Counted from the stretch's first letter, positions 37,603 to 49,875 are shown. The stretch: 64,000 bases of DNA from Edaphochlamys debaryana (GCA_016858145.1 JAEHOE010000026.1:372001-436000), one strand, 5' to 3'. The notes: generated by a model from the letters alone, not told the origin. Numbers and translations are program-made.

Positions 37603-40600
37603 TTACTTGCCGGCACCGCCAGTGCGCAGGGCCTGGGGCGGCAGGGCGCAGGGGAGGGGGAGGGGCAGGGGGGCACGGGGTCGTCAGGTGGCGTAAGGCC
37701 TCAACACAATACCTTCGTGGGGACAAAATTGTGGAGCAAGCGCCTCGCACCCTCTTTCCCCCCTCCCCATCCAGCACAACCCTGCCAATGCCACCCTCAC
37801 CTGGAGGATGCGGCCGCCGCCCGGGACGGGGTGGGGGCCCTTGAAGGAGCCGGTGGAGGCCTCGCTGTTGGCCTGGGGTGGGGGGGGAGGGGGAGGGGGA
37901 GGTTGAGGAGGGGATGGAGTTGAGGAGGGGCTGTGCCTGGGGCTAGTGAGCTTTCCACAATCAAGTATCATGATCACCCCCACCTCCATGCCTCCCAGGC
38001 GCCCTCTCCCCGCCTCTTTCCCGCACTGTCATCGGCCCCAGTCCGTCTGTCCCTTGCTCTCTTATCTCTCTTACCCCTCCCCCTTTTGCCTCCCCTTTCC
38101 CTCTCTGCCCTTCCCCCCTAGGCCCCGTTACCTTGGCCAGCTTCACCAGGATACCCTGGGCCGCAGTCCCTCGGCCTCTTGCTCTCTTCCCCCTGGTCAG
38201 ACCCCCTCCCCCCTTTCCCTCGCCCCTTACCTTGGCCAGCTTGACCAGGATGTCGCGTGACTCAGTCAGTCTGCCCCCTTCCCCTCTTATCCCCCTCCCC
38301 TCTCCAACCCCTCCTCCCTTTCTCCCCCCCCTTACCTTGGCCAGCTTGACCAGGATCTCCTGGGCGGCGTTCCACTGCGACTCCTTGCCCGCCCACGTCT
38401 GGGGGGTGGGGGTGGGTGGGGTGGGAGAGAAGGGTTGGCGCACGCAGGCTCAGGGTCAAGGCCCATTCCCCCCCGCCGGGAGGTGGGGTTTGAGAGCACA
38501 GGGGAGGGTTTGGGGGGGTAGGACAGCAGGTGACTAATCGGGCTGGGCGCTTGGCCCCGCAAGCTCTTCCCTCCCCAGCGCCACATGCTCCCCCAACGTC
38601 TGCCCCTCGCCTGCACCACTCCCCCATGCCCTCCTCCGATTCGTCCATGGCCACCCCCGATCCCCCCCCCCACACATACATTTCTGCACTAATACTTATC
38701 GCGCGCCGACCCTACGCATCCGAAACGCACACGTTTCTCCTCCCTCCCCTGCCTGCCCTCCCGCCATCCCCCCATCTCCCCCCCTCTCCCCCCCCACCAC
38801 ACACCTTGAGCGTGGAGGACTGCAGCGCGCGGCCGTACGAGAAGGTGAGTGCCCAGGGGGCCTGGGGGCAGGCCTCGTTCAGAGCCTGGGGGTGGGGGTG
38901 GGGGGGTGGGTGGGCGCGAGCGGGGTGGAGGTCAAGGGGAAGGGCAATGCAGGACAAGGACTTCCCTTTCGCCCTATCGCGAAGTGTGTTCTCCCCCCTC
39001 ACCTTCTGCCCCCTCCTTCCCCTCTCCTCTCCCCCCCTCCTCCCCCAAGCCCTCCCCCCCCCCCACCTGCAGGTTGAGCGTGCTCTCCTCCTCGCTCATG
39101 CCCCCCGACAGGAAGTGGATGCCGGGCACCGCGGGGGGGATGGAGCGGAGCATGGTGCGGGTAGTCACCTCGGCCACCAGCTTGGGGGAGGCCACGGGCG
39201 CGTCCAGGCCTGGGATGGGAGGGAGGAGGAAGGTGGTAAGAGGGAGAAAGGCGATTAGGGAGGGGGAGGGGGAGGGGGGGCTTCAAGGTCCTCGCTCCGA
39301 CGTCTTGCTCCCAGCCATCGCCCGGCCCACTCCGCCCCTTTGGCCTCCCCCCCCCCACCAGGCAGGCACGTGCTGGTACCTGCCCCCCTGAATCCCTCCC
39401 CTCCCCTCCCCACCCGGCAGGCACATGTTGGGCTTGAGCAGGATGCCCTCCAGCACCACCCCGTACTCGTTCAGCAGGCGAAACACCTGGGGGGGGGGGA
39501 AACGGGGGAGAAGCAGAGGTGAGGGGCCGAGGACATTGCTTGACTCTTGACGTAGCTTGACCTGAGGCGCGCCGAAGTCAACCCTCTCTTGCCTCCTCTC
39601 AAGCCCGGAGGCCGCCTCCTCACCCCCGAGCCCCCCGTCCCCTCCCGCTCTCTCCATCCCCGCCTCCCCGCTTAACCTTACACCCCTCCCCCCCCCCCCC
39701 TCACGTGGCTGTACACGCGCTCGCTCCAGAAGGCCGTCTCCTCGATCGAGTAGTCCCCGGGGCCCAGGGTCACCTCGGGCTCCACGATGGGGACCAGGCC
39801 GTTCTCCTGAGGTGGGTGAGGGTGTAGGGGGGGTGTTGGTTGCTGAGCGGGATCGCGCCGACGCTAGGGAATCCTTGCATGGATAGGTACATACCGCCGA
39901 ATTGTAGGAGGGGTAAGGAGGAGCAGCGGCCGGTGCCAGACCCGCTCCCAACAGCCCCCCTCGCCACCCAGGGGGAGCCCATACCGCCCTTCCCCCACCC
40001 ACCCGATCCTGTGCGTCCCCACACTCCCGGGCCAGGATCCACACCCCTTGGACCCTGAGTACCCCAACCCATCCCCCTCATCCCCCTTTCCCCCCCGCTC
40101 CCCCCCACCTGGCAGATCTGGGCGTAGCGTGCCAGGCCGTGGGCGTTCTCCAGCACCGCCGTGGTGGAGGGGCAGCCGGCCTGGTGGGGGGAGGGGGGAG
40201 GGAGGGGTTCTTGATCAAGCCAGGCGGGGGTGGGAGGACGGACGGGACCAACTGAGTCACACACCCATCGTGCGGCACCCATCCACCCCCGCAATTCCCC
40301 CCGTCCGCGCCACCACGCCGACCGTAAGCCAACTCCGGCACCTCCGAGCCCCCGCCTTCTCCCCCTCCCTCCCCCTCCCGTCATCACTTCGCCACCCCCT
40401 TCCTGGCTCCGCTCTGCTTCTCCCCTTCTCACTTTCACTCCCCAGTCCTCACTTCCGCCAACACCCCCTTCTCCGCCCTCTCCTCCTCCCCATCCTCTGC
40501 CCTCCCATCATCACATTCTCCCCACCTCGCCAACCTCAACTACGGCCTTCCTTGTCCGACGCCCCTTGCCAAGCCGCCCTCCCCCCCTTCTCCGTTCTCC

Positions 40601-42609
40601 CCGTCCCATTGGGCCCCCAAAACACCCCAGCGCCTCCGCTTTCCTCCTCCTCCCATCCCATCCCACCAGCCGCCATCCCATCGCGCCCCTTCCTGCCCCC
40701 CTGCCGCCCCACCTCGCCGATCTTGATCACGGCACGCCACTTGGCGAAGCGGGCACCCTGCTTGCTGCGGGGCAGAGGTTGTGGCAGGAGGGCCAGGGGG
40801 GTCTTCAGGGACAGTCAACCCTCACCAGCGAGGCCAAACGTGCCCCTTCCATTGCCTCCACTCCCCTCCCCGCCACTCCTCTTCGCCTTCCCTGTGTACT
40901 CCTGGGCTCCCCTCCCCCACCCCTCCCCCCTCCCCCTCCCCCCCCACCGGTAGGCCTTGCAGCGGTCCGCCAGGCCGTCCAGGCCCTGGGTGGTGGTCTC
41001 GCCCTTGTCGCCGGGCAGGATCTGGGGGGGGGTGTGGAGGGAAAGGAGGGGTGGGTGGTGGGATGGGGAAAGGTGGCGAGAGGGGAGCATTCCGCCCGTG
41101 GCCCCCACCCCCGGCCCCCATTCCCTCCGACAAGGCCCTCCAAGGCGCTCCAGCGCCTGTCATACCGGGCCCAATCCGGGCCCCGGCCTGGGCCCGCCCC
41201 GAGCCCACCCCGGGCCCAGCCCAGGCCCCTCACCTGCAGGCCGGTGTCCACCTTGATGCCGGGGTAGATGCCCTGAGCCAGGAGCAGGTCCACGAACTGC
41301 TGGCCTGGGGGGGGGGGAAAAGGGGGGGAGGCGGGGAAGAAGTGATAAGGGGAAGGCAGGGGTCAGCCTGGGGGGGCGGCTCAAGCTCAGCCGCCCTCTC
41401 AGCTCCCCACCATTTCCCATGCCCATGCCCAGGCACTACCGGTGGCATCTGCTTTCTGATGTTGATCGCCCCGGATCCCCATCCCCACCCCCCCCACCCC
41501 CCACCGTCGCGGGCCTTCTGGTAGAGGGTCTCCTCGAACATGATGGCACCGCTGATGTACTGGCCCAGGCCTGGAGGGGGGGGAGAGGGAGGGGAGATGG
41601 GAGGGGGGGGGGAAGGGGGAGAGGATCAGCAGCGTCGACCAGGCAGCGAGGGTCTAAGCGTGTTGGGGCAGGGCCCTGTAAGCCATCCCAAGAGCCACGT
41701 TGTCAACTCGCCACGGGTTTCTAGCTCGGCCCTTCCCCCGGCCCCTCTTGCCTCCCCGCCCCTGGCCCATGCCCGCCTGCCCACACCATCTCCCTCGACC
41801 CGCACCTCCCACCCTGACCTGAACGCAGCAGCCCCCTCCCTCCTGCAGGGCCCGCCCGTCCCCCCCAAACCCCCCCGGCCCCGGCCCCCCCCCACAACCC
41901 TCCGTGCCCCCCACCCACCCGGGGCGGTGTAGAGCAGCTGGCGCCAGTCGCGGCGGTTGGTCTCCGTGTTCTCCACGCCCACGCTCTCCAGGCGCTTGCC
42001 CGTGGTGGCGTTGGACTCGTCAGAGGCCTGGGGGAGGGAAGGGAGGAGGGGGTGAGGGGAAGCGGAGATGGAGAGGAGGGGAAGAAGGGGCTCTCGCCGA
42101 AAGGCTGGGACGTTTGAGAGCAGTGAAGGGGGAGGGACGGAGGTGAGGCCAGGTCAGGACGGGGGAGGCAGGCGCCCAGGTGCTGACCACCAGCTAGGAG
42201 ACGTCTGCAGCCCCCCAGGCTCCGATGTATCTTACCAGGATGCCCTTGCCCTTCTGGGAGATGTAGGCAGCGGTCTTCTTGAGCTCCTCGGCGAAGGGGG
42301 ACTGGCGGGGGGAAAGGATGGCCGGAGATGGCGGGACAGGAGAATAGGGTAAGGATGGGTCGTCCCCGGGGGGTCGCCTGAGCTCGCCGGCAGCTCAGAC
42401 GGTGCCTAGACAATGATCGTCGATCAGCGCTGGCCCCTGGGCCTGAAACCTCGAGCAGGTATGTGCGTCGCGCATGCATCCGCGCAGGTTTGGCGCAAAG
42501 GGCACCTCACCTCCATGGAGTTCAGCGCCTTGGCGTATACGCGCACTTGGGTGCGGCTCTGCGACCGGCCGGTCAGGCCGGCGGTCTTGCGCTGCATCGC
42601 GACCTGCAT
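37603..42609 (-). CDS. FBA: Class I fructose-bisphosphate aldolase, probably chloroplast
   Basis: Interconverts fructose-1,6-bisphosphate with DHAP and glyceraldehyde-3-phosphate (Calvin cycle, glycolysis). 15 exons: 42511-42609, 42236-42301, 41919-42027, 41505-41570, 41234-41304, 40948-41021, 40713-40764, 40109-40180, 39705-39806, 39414-39486, 39067-39209, 38805-38885, 38336-38398, 37801-37872, 37603-37632; 390 aa. The first 28 residues, rich in Arg, Gln, Ser and Thr and ending RVYAKAL, look like a plastid transit peptide. Motifs are [41 protein letters not shown] with Lys170, [16 protein letters not shown] with the Schiff-base Lys255, and [10 protein letters not shown]. The last exon encodes ALRTGGAGK and then TAA, unlike the Tyr-ending tail of animal enzymes. 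Downstream of exon 13 its 3' edge is duplicated twice. Which numbered algal FBA this is cannot be told here. Confidence 0.95.
38121..38370 (-). repeat. Triplicated exon-13 edge of the aldolase gene
   Basis: The real exon 13 ends EILVKLAK followed by GTAAGG (boundary 38336). About 105 bp further into the intron the minus strand again encodes DILVKLAK followed by GTAAGG (boundary 38231), and about 99 bp further GILVKLAK followed by GTAACG (boundary 38132). All three are in the same reading frame with no stop between them, so use of a distal donor would insert about 35 or 68 residues. Confidence 0.88.
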
Positions 42610-43551
42610 TTTTGTCTGGCGCTTGCTCAACGGCGTGTGTCCGGAGCAAGGTGTATACTGAGTGTGCAGGTTGGTGCAGGCGAAGCGGTGAGCGAGGCGA
42701 CTCTGCAAGCTCTTATCCAAGAGGGCGTTATCCGTACGCGGACCGAAGACGCAGCCGAAGCCGCAACTGCGCTGCGCTCGAAAAGTTACACGCAACGACC
42801 CAGATACAGCGCGAGTCGTGCGGCGGGCCGACGCGCTGGGGCCGTCGACTGCACGCGTGTGGCCTGCCGCCCCACGCGCGGGAACCACCTCGCCCTCCCC
42901 GCCACCCCCGCCTCCCGGCTTCCGCCTCCCGCGTGGCCGGGCGTGTGACCCCGTTTCCCGGTTGTCGTGCGCCATCCCAACGATGCCCGACATAGGCCAC
43001 GTCACGATACCTGCCCGGCTTTCTCGTGTCCCTAGACGGCGACACAGGCGGAGGGCTTGGGAGTGACGTGGGGTTGGGCTCCCCGCTTACTGGGGGTTGG
43101 ACAGGACCCGTCCCGGGCCCTCAGCCGCAGGCCGGCCCTCCCCATTTCGGCCACATGATCAACCCAGGACCTACAGGGGTGCCGGTGTCAAAAAGCTTGG
43201 GGTGCCGGGCGGGAGGTCAGTGGGATGTCGCGGGGAAGACATGCCACTTGCAGCAAGTTCCGAGCCAGCTTAACGCCACCGAGCAGCGACGTCCACCGCG
43301 CGTCGACTCCGCGACCTAGTCGTGTCAGAAGAAGCTGCTCGGCCGGCCCGTAGCGCGCATCTCGAGGGCTCAGCTGCGCGGGTCGTGTCGTCGCACGGTC
43401 GCCGCGCCATATAAAACCCGCCGCGCTTGGGGCGTAGAACCATAAAAAAAACTCTTTCGCAGCGCCAACGCCACCCAAGTAATAGTCTCCGAACACCACC
43501 GGTTGACAGAGCCCAAGCCCTTTGCCCTCAACGACTCCCATCCCCGAGAGC
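42610..43551. promoter_or_regulatory. Divergent promoter region: aldolase / lectin-like gene
   Basis: 940 bp between divergent start codons. A TATAAAA box at 43410 serves the right-hand gene. No comparable TATA box was found for the aldolase. Frames through this stretch have no recognisable protein and lack supporting context. Confidence 0.55.
43410..43416 (+). promoter_or_regulatory. TATA box of the lectin-like gene
   Basis: TATAAAA in a GC-rich surround, 142 bp before the ATG at 43552. It is the only clear TATA box at gene-proximal position in the window, consistent with an inducible or highly expressed secreted protein. Confidence 0.65.
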
Positions 43552-45729
43552 ATGCGTGCCGCGAGACTCCTGGGCCTTGCGGCCCTGGCCTTGGCATGCT
43601 TCGGCACCACCGCGCTAGCAGGTGAGCTACTAGAGGCTTGGGGGGTGGGACCCAGGGCTCAAGGGGTGCGCGGTGATCGGTGGATGGCGGGGAGATGCTT
43701 GTCGCGGGTCGTGTCACCGACCCGCCCGCCAACCCGGACGCCAGGCCTTGCCTTGCCTGCCCTCGCAAGTCCACTGTCGACTTGTCTCTATCAACCAATC
43801 GCTTCAAGCCTGCCAACCCCTGCCAACCCCTGCCCTTTTCTGCCCACGCCCCCGCAGATAGCGCCACCTACAACGGCACCGACGGCTTTGTGTACACGCT
43901 CCAGACCGGCCTCATCGGCGACATGCGCACCTGGCAGGACGCCAAGTCCTTCTGCAACGGAGTGCAGTTCAACGGCCAGCCCTCGCTGCTCAGCCCCTAC
44001 CGCAACCCGGCCGTGGGTGACTCGGAGAACGCCGTCGCCACCCTGTGCGCGCGCCGCACCTGCTGGATCAACGAGCCCACACGTCCCGGCAACGAGCGTC
44101 TGGGAGAGGAGCTGTGCGCCCTCAAGACCGCCCTCAACGAGGACGTCTTCCAGGGCTGCTTCCAGGTTGCCAGCTTCGTCTGCCGCAGCGCCAGCCCCGT
44201 CAACGCCGTCTCCACCCCGGCCCCCGCGCCCAGCGCCCCCACCGCCGCGCCCCCCGTCCCCTCTCCCTCGGGCGACAACGGCACCCAGGTCTCCGAGGGC
44301 CCCGCCCGCCAGAAGCAGTACGTCGGCCTCAACGGCCGTGTGTACACGCTGTTCTTCCTGGGCGCCCAGCGCACCTGGGGTGAGGCGGCGGCCTACTGCC
44401 AGGCCATCGGCATGGAGCACTCGCCGTACCGCACCGACCTGTACGGCGCAGGTGAGAGCCCGCTGGATCCACGAATCTGAGCGCCTGTGCACCCAGTCCG
44501 CCTGCCCCTTACCTCATCTGTACCTGTATCTGTACCCCCCCTACACTGCTTGACACCTTTCCCTGCTGTTTCTTTGCCTCCCCTCGACTCCTCAGACTCT
44601 GTCTATGCCGTGAACCTGCTGTGCGCCCGCTCCACGCGCACCACCTGCTGGCTGGGCGAGGAGCCGTCGGACGACAACACCCTGTGCCCCATGCTCGACC
44701 AGCGGGGGGAGAGCCACTTCCAGGACTGCGGGTGAGGGTGGGGGCGGCAGGCGGTGGGGTCAAGGGAGGTCACTGCCGAAACGCTGGACCCGTCATTTGA
44801 GGAAACTTCACCCGCGTCCCATCTGGCCTTACACCCTCACTGATTCCCTCCTCCTGCCCTGCCCTGCCCATCCCTTACAACCCCTCAGGCAGCCCCTCGC
44901 CTTTGTGTGCCGCACCCTGCTTGGCGACGACGAGGGCGTTGAGTCAAGCCCCAGCAGCCAGCCCTCCCGCTGGCAGCTCGCCCCCGTGGTGGTGGACTCC
45001 CGCCTCGGCTCCGACGGCCGGCGCTACGCCCTGTACTCGGGCCCCGACCGCAACCGCCGTACGCACCGCCAGGCGCTTGACTACTGCATGAGCATGGGCC
45101 AGGAGATGGCGTCGTACATGCCGGATCTGGATCTGGCCTCGGCCAATGCCGTGGAGGCGCTGTGCCGCGGCGGCGGCCGCCTGCTGACGTCGTGGGTGTT
45201 CAACCCCTCGGTCGACGGTCTGTGCTCGGTCTTCAGCGCTGCCGACTCTCGCGTCTACCTGCAGGGCTGCAACCAGCTCGTCAGCTGGGTGTGCCGTACC
45301 ACACGCCCCATCGACTACCCCAACCTGGACGGAGACGAGGACCTCCCCCCCGTGCCCGCCATCCCCAACCCGCCCGCCACCATCGACTGGACCGGCCCCA
45401 ACGACGGCATGTCGTACAGGCTGTACAACGGTGACGCCCCCAACCGCCGCAACTACTCCGATGCCGCCGTGTTCTGCGTATCCGTGGGCGGCGAGCTGAG
45501 CCCCTTCAACCGCCGCAACCCCGACGGCGACTCGGTGGCGGCGGTGCGTGCCCTGTGCGGCGGCGCCCGCACCACGTGCTGGGTGCGCGAGCGGCTGGTG
45601 GGTTCGGACCAGCAGTTCTGTCCCCTGGTGTCTCAGGAGGTCAAGGCGCTGTGGCAGGACTGCGACCAGCGCATCAACTTTGTGTGCCGCATGCGCCCGG
45701 CGCCCAGCCACCGCCGGATGCTGCTGTGA
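43552..45729 (+). CDS. Secreted protein with four C-type-lectin-like units
   Basis: Four exons: 43552-43621, 43858-44451, 44596-44731, 44889-45729; 546 aa. Residues 1-23 (MRAARLLGLAALALACFGTTALA) form a clear signal peptide. Four units of about 100 residues follow, each with a Y-(T/A/R)-L start, an aromatic/Arg-rich spacer, A-x-x-(F/Y)-C, a Ser-Pro-Tyr-type loop, V-x-x-LC, RxxCW-type and a final C-FVCR or WVCR. This Cys/Trp pattern resembles C-type lectin-like domains, though the canonical WIGL motif is missing. Units 1 and 2 are joined by a Pro/Ser/Ala-rich linker of the kind common in algal wall glycoproteins. A role in sugar binding, cell wall or adhesion is inference. No C-terminal membrane segment is seen. 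Confidence 0.78.
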
Positions 45730-46360
45730 GCGAGGGCTGTTTGCACGGACTACTGTACGGTAGTAAGGAGAGACAGCGGCGATAATGACTTGTCGTGGCC
45801 TTGAGGGGAATTTATGGATGCTGTACGGATGGAGAGCTAACTTGCTGGGAAGAATGCGATTTTGACGGACGCTTGTGCGGGTATTCATGATTCATGATTC
45901 CATTTCATGTGCAGTGCGAAGAGTAGTAAGGGAGTAACTGATGCGCGCTTGCGGGCGTGAGGCTGGCGTGAGGGAGGGCATTCATAAGCACGCGTGGCAG
46001 CTGCCCGGCGTGAGCGCGGGTTGTGTGCACACGAGGACTGGAGTAGGGAGGGAGCCAGGTGATGTAACACTCCACGCCAGGCATCCAACAAGACCAAGAG
46101 GAAGCAAGGCGGGTGCTGTAACACGCTGCCAGAGTTGTCTCTCGCCACTCCCCGTCCTGCTTGAGCCACCTCTTCCCACCACGGCCCACCCACACACTTA
46201 TGCTGGCCCATCAGCGCCTGTCGTGATGATACGAGTACACCGCCAAGCCAAGCCGCCTCACAGCACTCTCCATATCCTAACCGATGCATCGCACCAAATG
46301 CTTGAGCTCCGTCACCCGATGATAACTTGTCCGGGCACCACAAGATCGCCGAGACCCCGT
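45730..46360. other. Convergent 3' regions: lectin-like gene / aldo-keto reductase
   Basis: 630 bp between stop codons. It holds TGTAA signals for the plus-strand gene at 46063 and again at 46117. No minus-strand TGTAA was found for the reductase, whose 3' end is therefore undefined. A short direct repeat (attcatgattcatgattcc) occurs near 45885. Confidence 0.55.
46063..46067 (+). terminator. TGTAA polyadenylation signal (lectin-like gene)
   Basis: TGTAA about 335 bp after the stop codon. A second TGTAA at 46117-46121 could be an alternative site. Confidence 0.7.
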
Positions 46361-49300
46361 TCACCAGTTCTCCTGCGGGCAGGTAAAGTTGCGGGCACAC
46401 GCCGCGACGCCGGTCAGTGCACGCTTTCCGCAGGTTCGTTCCAGCGCCCCCCGCCTCACCGCCGAGAAGCCCCGCCCCAGCGCCAGTCCCCCCTCTCCTC
46501 CCCACCCCCTCCCCTTCCTTCTCGCAACTTCCCTTTACGCCCCAGCCCCTGCTTCACCCCCTACCCCCCTCCCTCCCCCCTCCCCAGCACTCACCACGGG
46601 GAAGCCCTGCCCCGGCGGCACCCTGGCCGAGGCCCGGTCCAGCTCCGCCACCTCGCCCTCGCTCAGCCGCCAGCCCAGCGCCCCCGCCAGCTCGCCCAGC
46701 TGCCGCTCCGTCTTGGCGCCCGGGATGGGCAGCGTGCCCTTGCAGATGCACCAGTTGAGCGCCACCTAGGGGGGGTGGGGGGAAAGAGGAAGGACAAGGA
46801 GGGCGAGGGGGGAGGAGGGAAAGGGCGCGTTGAAGGGCTGCGAGGATTGCGTGTGCTTGCAGATGCACGCCCCCAGCCCCCAGCCTTCTGACCCCCCCCA
46901 GCCCTTTCAACGCATAGCAACCACCCCATCGCCCGCGGACAACCGGACCTAACATGGACTATGTGGCGGCATGTACCTTCTCGAGCTCCCGCTCACCTTC
47001 AAACACCCCAATCCCCCATCCCCCGCTCCACCTCCAACCCGCCCCCCCCCCCCCACCCACCCGACCGCCCCCCCACCTGCGCCATGCTCTTGCCCCGCTC
47101 CTCCGCCACCGCCCGCACCACCGCCAGGCAGGGCTCCACCTCCCGCAGGCGCTTGTCGTTGTAGATGAGCGCGCGGGGGCCGCCGGGCATGGCGCCGCCG
47201 GCCTTGTACTTGCCTGCGGGTGGGGAGGGGGTGTGGGGTGGGAGAGGTGTTGAGGTATGAAGGGCTGCTCGCTTAGTGGAGCCGCAATTGTGGACAACGG
47301 ATTAGGCCGGACGGGGAGGGGCGAGGAGGAAGGGTGGGGTGGCGGAGAAGTGCCGGCGAGGATGAGCGAGCATGGGACCATGAATTGGACCCTGCATCGG
47401 GCGGTATGCTTGCGGCAGCGTCGGGGCCTTGCTCAAGCCCCGCGCTTGAACCCTTTGCCCCGGCCCCACTCCTCCCTCCCGGTCCCACCCCATTCACCGC
47501 CCCAAACCCACCCGTGAGCAGCCCCTGGCACAGGGGGCTGTAGGCCACCAGCGTAACGCCCGCCTCCCGGCACGCCTCCATCACTCCGTTGTTGTCGGGG
47601 GCGCGGTACAGCAGGCTGTACTGCACCTGCGCAGGTAAGGTCAGACGGCCGGGTGTGAGTGTATGGCGCCGGCTGCGGTGGTCCAGAATTCCCCTGCGAC
47701 TTAGCAGCCAGCCGCCTAGCCTTGTCCCCCTTTCCTGACCCTCCTCCTGCCCTCTCGCGCCCTCCTTGGCCCCTTATCCTACCCCTCCCCACCTCACACA
47801 CACCTGGCCGGCTTCCGCCGCGCCTATGCCCCCTCGGCTCACACGAGCAGCCCTTCACACACCACCCCCACAGCCCCCCCCTTCCTCTCCTCTCCCCACC
47901 TGGTTGGACGCCAGCGGCACGCCCCTCGCCCCCAGCAGCTCCGCCGCCCTCCGCACGCGCTTGCCCGAGAAGTTGGACACCCCTATGGCCTGGGCCAGGC
48001 CCTGGTTGTGCACGTCAGCCAGGCCCTGACAGGGGGGGGAGAGAGGGGGCGAGGGGCGAGGGGGAGGGGGAGGGTGATCAGCCCGGTCCTGGCCCTCGCT
48101 TGACCCCCGCCCGCCCCTGCGGTGCCCCTACCCTGCCCTCGCTCTGCCCCTCCCCTCCCCCGCCCCCACCTCGAGGAAGGCGTCGTTGGAGGCCGCCTGG
48201 AGGGCGTAGCCGGGCCTGGGGAGCGGGGACAGGGTGAGCGGGGTGATGAGGGTGCAGCTCCCCGCCGTCACTCCAGCCACTTTGTGCAGCGCTGGCTCCG
48301 CGCCACGCAACCCTGTGCCCCAAAGCGCGCACTGCCTAGCCCCCACGCCGGCCCCCCCATCAGTACTGCCCACCCCGGCCCCCTCGCCCCGGGCCCCACC
48401 ACCGCCCCGCCACCGCCACCCGTACTGGGCCCGCCGCCCCGCCCTGAACTCCCCTTCCCGGGCCCGCCCCAGGCCCGCCCTGGACCCGCCCGGGCCTCCA
48501 CCCCGGGCCCCGTACCCCCCCCCCGCCCCCACCAGTGCTGCATGTAGAGCCCCACGCTGGGCAGCTGCAGTCGCCCCAGCGAGGCCCTGGCCGCCGCCGC
48601 CACGGACCCCGCCGTGAAGGACCAGGGCATGGGCGCAAACTTGGTGGCCACCACGGGGGCGGGGGAGCCGGGGGGCAGCTCGCGGATGAACTCGCCCAGG
48701 AACTCCTGGGGGGCGGGGGGAAGAGGGGAGGAGGGAGAGGAGGGGGGAGGAGGGAGGTTTGCCGGGCTGGGCTCGTCCTGGAGCGTCTGACGTCAGCCTT
48801 GTCGGCCCTGCCCGCTCACCCGTCACCACACGGAGCCGGCACGGAACTCTGCCCGAGTGGGCTCGACTGACCCTCGCCGCCTGGTACAGGTACCGGTACT
48901 GGTGCCTTGGTCGGCTGCCGCGGCGACGCGGCCCCTCCCCCTCCCCCCCCTCCCCCCGCACTCGCCTCTGACTTGCCGAAGCCGTACACCTCGGCCGTGT
49001 CGATGAAGCCCAGACCCGCGGACATGATCGCCTGGGGTTTGGGGAATCGGTCCAGCGGGGGCAGAGGTTGTGGACGCGAGAGGAAGCGGGTGTTGAGGGC
49101 TAGCGGGCTACGGTACGCAGAACCGTGAAAGCGGGCCGAGGGATCCTGCCCTGCTTGGTGTCACTGCGCAAATCTGCTTTGTATACGCCCTGCGGTTAGC
49201 TCACTGGTCGCCGCCAAAGACGCAGCCAACGAAGCCGCGCCAACCACCTGTGCCCGGTTCCCACGCAGGGTCCCCGGCCCCCGCCCGCTACCCAGGGCAA

Positions 49301-49875
49301 GATCAAGTGGCCTCTACATACATCCTCGCCCCCGCAAGCCTCACCTTGAAGGCCTCACGGCTCTCCTCCTTGCCGTACTCCTTGCCGTACCCCCTGCGGT
49401 GGCAGACAGGCCGTGGCAGCTGCGTAAGGGGTGTGTGGAGGGACGGCCGGGCGCACACCGGCAGGCCTTCCCCTGTCCTACCCCAGCAGGAGATTCGAAC
49501 GCGGCCAAGCTGAAGCAGGCAGCAGGGGTCCTAGCCACTGCTGTCGCTGCGCCCGTCCCATCTAGGCAAGGATGGTCATGGCCGCGCTCGATGGGTGTTG
49601 CGCGGGTCCCTAGCAACACCCCTAGCCCCACGACACCCTTGCTCTCACCAGTAGCCAGTGCGGTCTCCCCAAGACCAGGCTCCGACGCCAATTACCGGCA
49701 CCTTCACGCCGGACTTGCCGAGCGTCGTCATGTCTTGGGGCGCGAGTTGCGTCGAGGACGCAGCAGCAGACGCCACGACCGCCACGCGACGACATTGCTG
49801 ACGCGAGCTACGAGCTGCGACGAGCGTCGCTGGGCTCGCCTCGGCGCGACCGGCTGCAAGCTTCTGCGCCTGCAT
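46361..49875 (-). CDS. Aldo/keto reductase, probably plastid-targeted
   Basis: NAD(P)H-dependent carbonyl reductase of the AKR superfamily. Ten exons: 49649-49875, 49345-49393, 48966-49031, 48533-48705, 48170-48215, 47900-48025, 47512-47626, 47077-47213, 46595-46765, 46361-46372; 373 aa. The N-terminal 45 residues (Ala, Arg, Ser, Gln-rich, ending VVASAAAS) look like a transit peptide. The catalytic tetrad is visible: FIDTAEVYG with Asp103 and Tyr108, VATKFAP with Lys136, MQHW with His171. [30 protein letters not shown] and [11 protein letters not shown] (cofactor loop) follow. The last exon is only 12 nt (Glu-Asn-Trp-stop) and is less certain. Intron 48706-48965 uses a GC donor (GAG|GCGAGT); the frame fits only with it. 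Intron 1 carries a tRNA-like SINE fragment. The substrate is unknown. Confidence 0.9.
49480..49560 (-). mobile_element. tRNA-derived SINE-like fragment (A and B boxes)
   Basis: On the minus strand CAGTGGCTAGGACC (A-box-like, around 49527-49540) is followed about 30 nt later by GTTCGAATCT (B-box-like, 49491-49500), the spacing of a tRNA internal promoter. The arms do not pair as a functional tRNA would, so this resembles the degenerate tRNA head of a SINE. It lies in intron 1 of the aldo/keto reductase. No tail or target-site duplication was identified. Confidence 0.4.

Noticed and set aside
49480..49560. Functional tRNA gene
   Set aside because: A and B box-like motifs are present, but acceptor and T arms do not pair, so a working tRNA is not supported.
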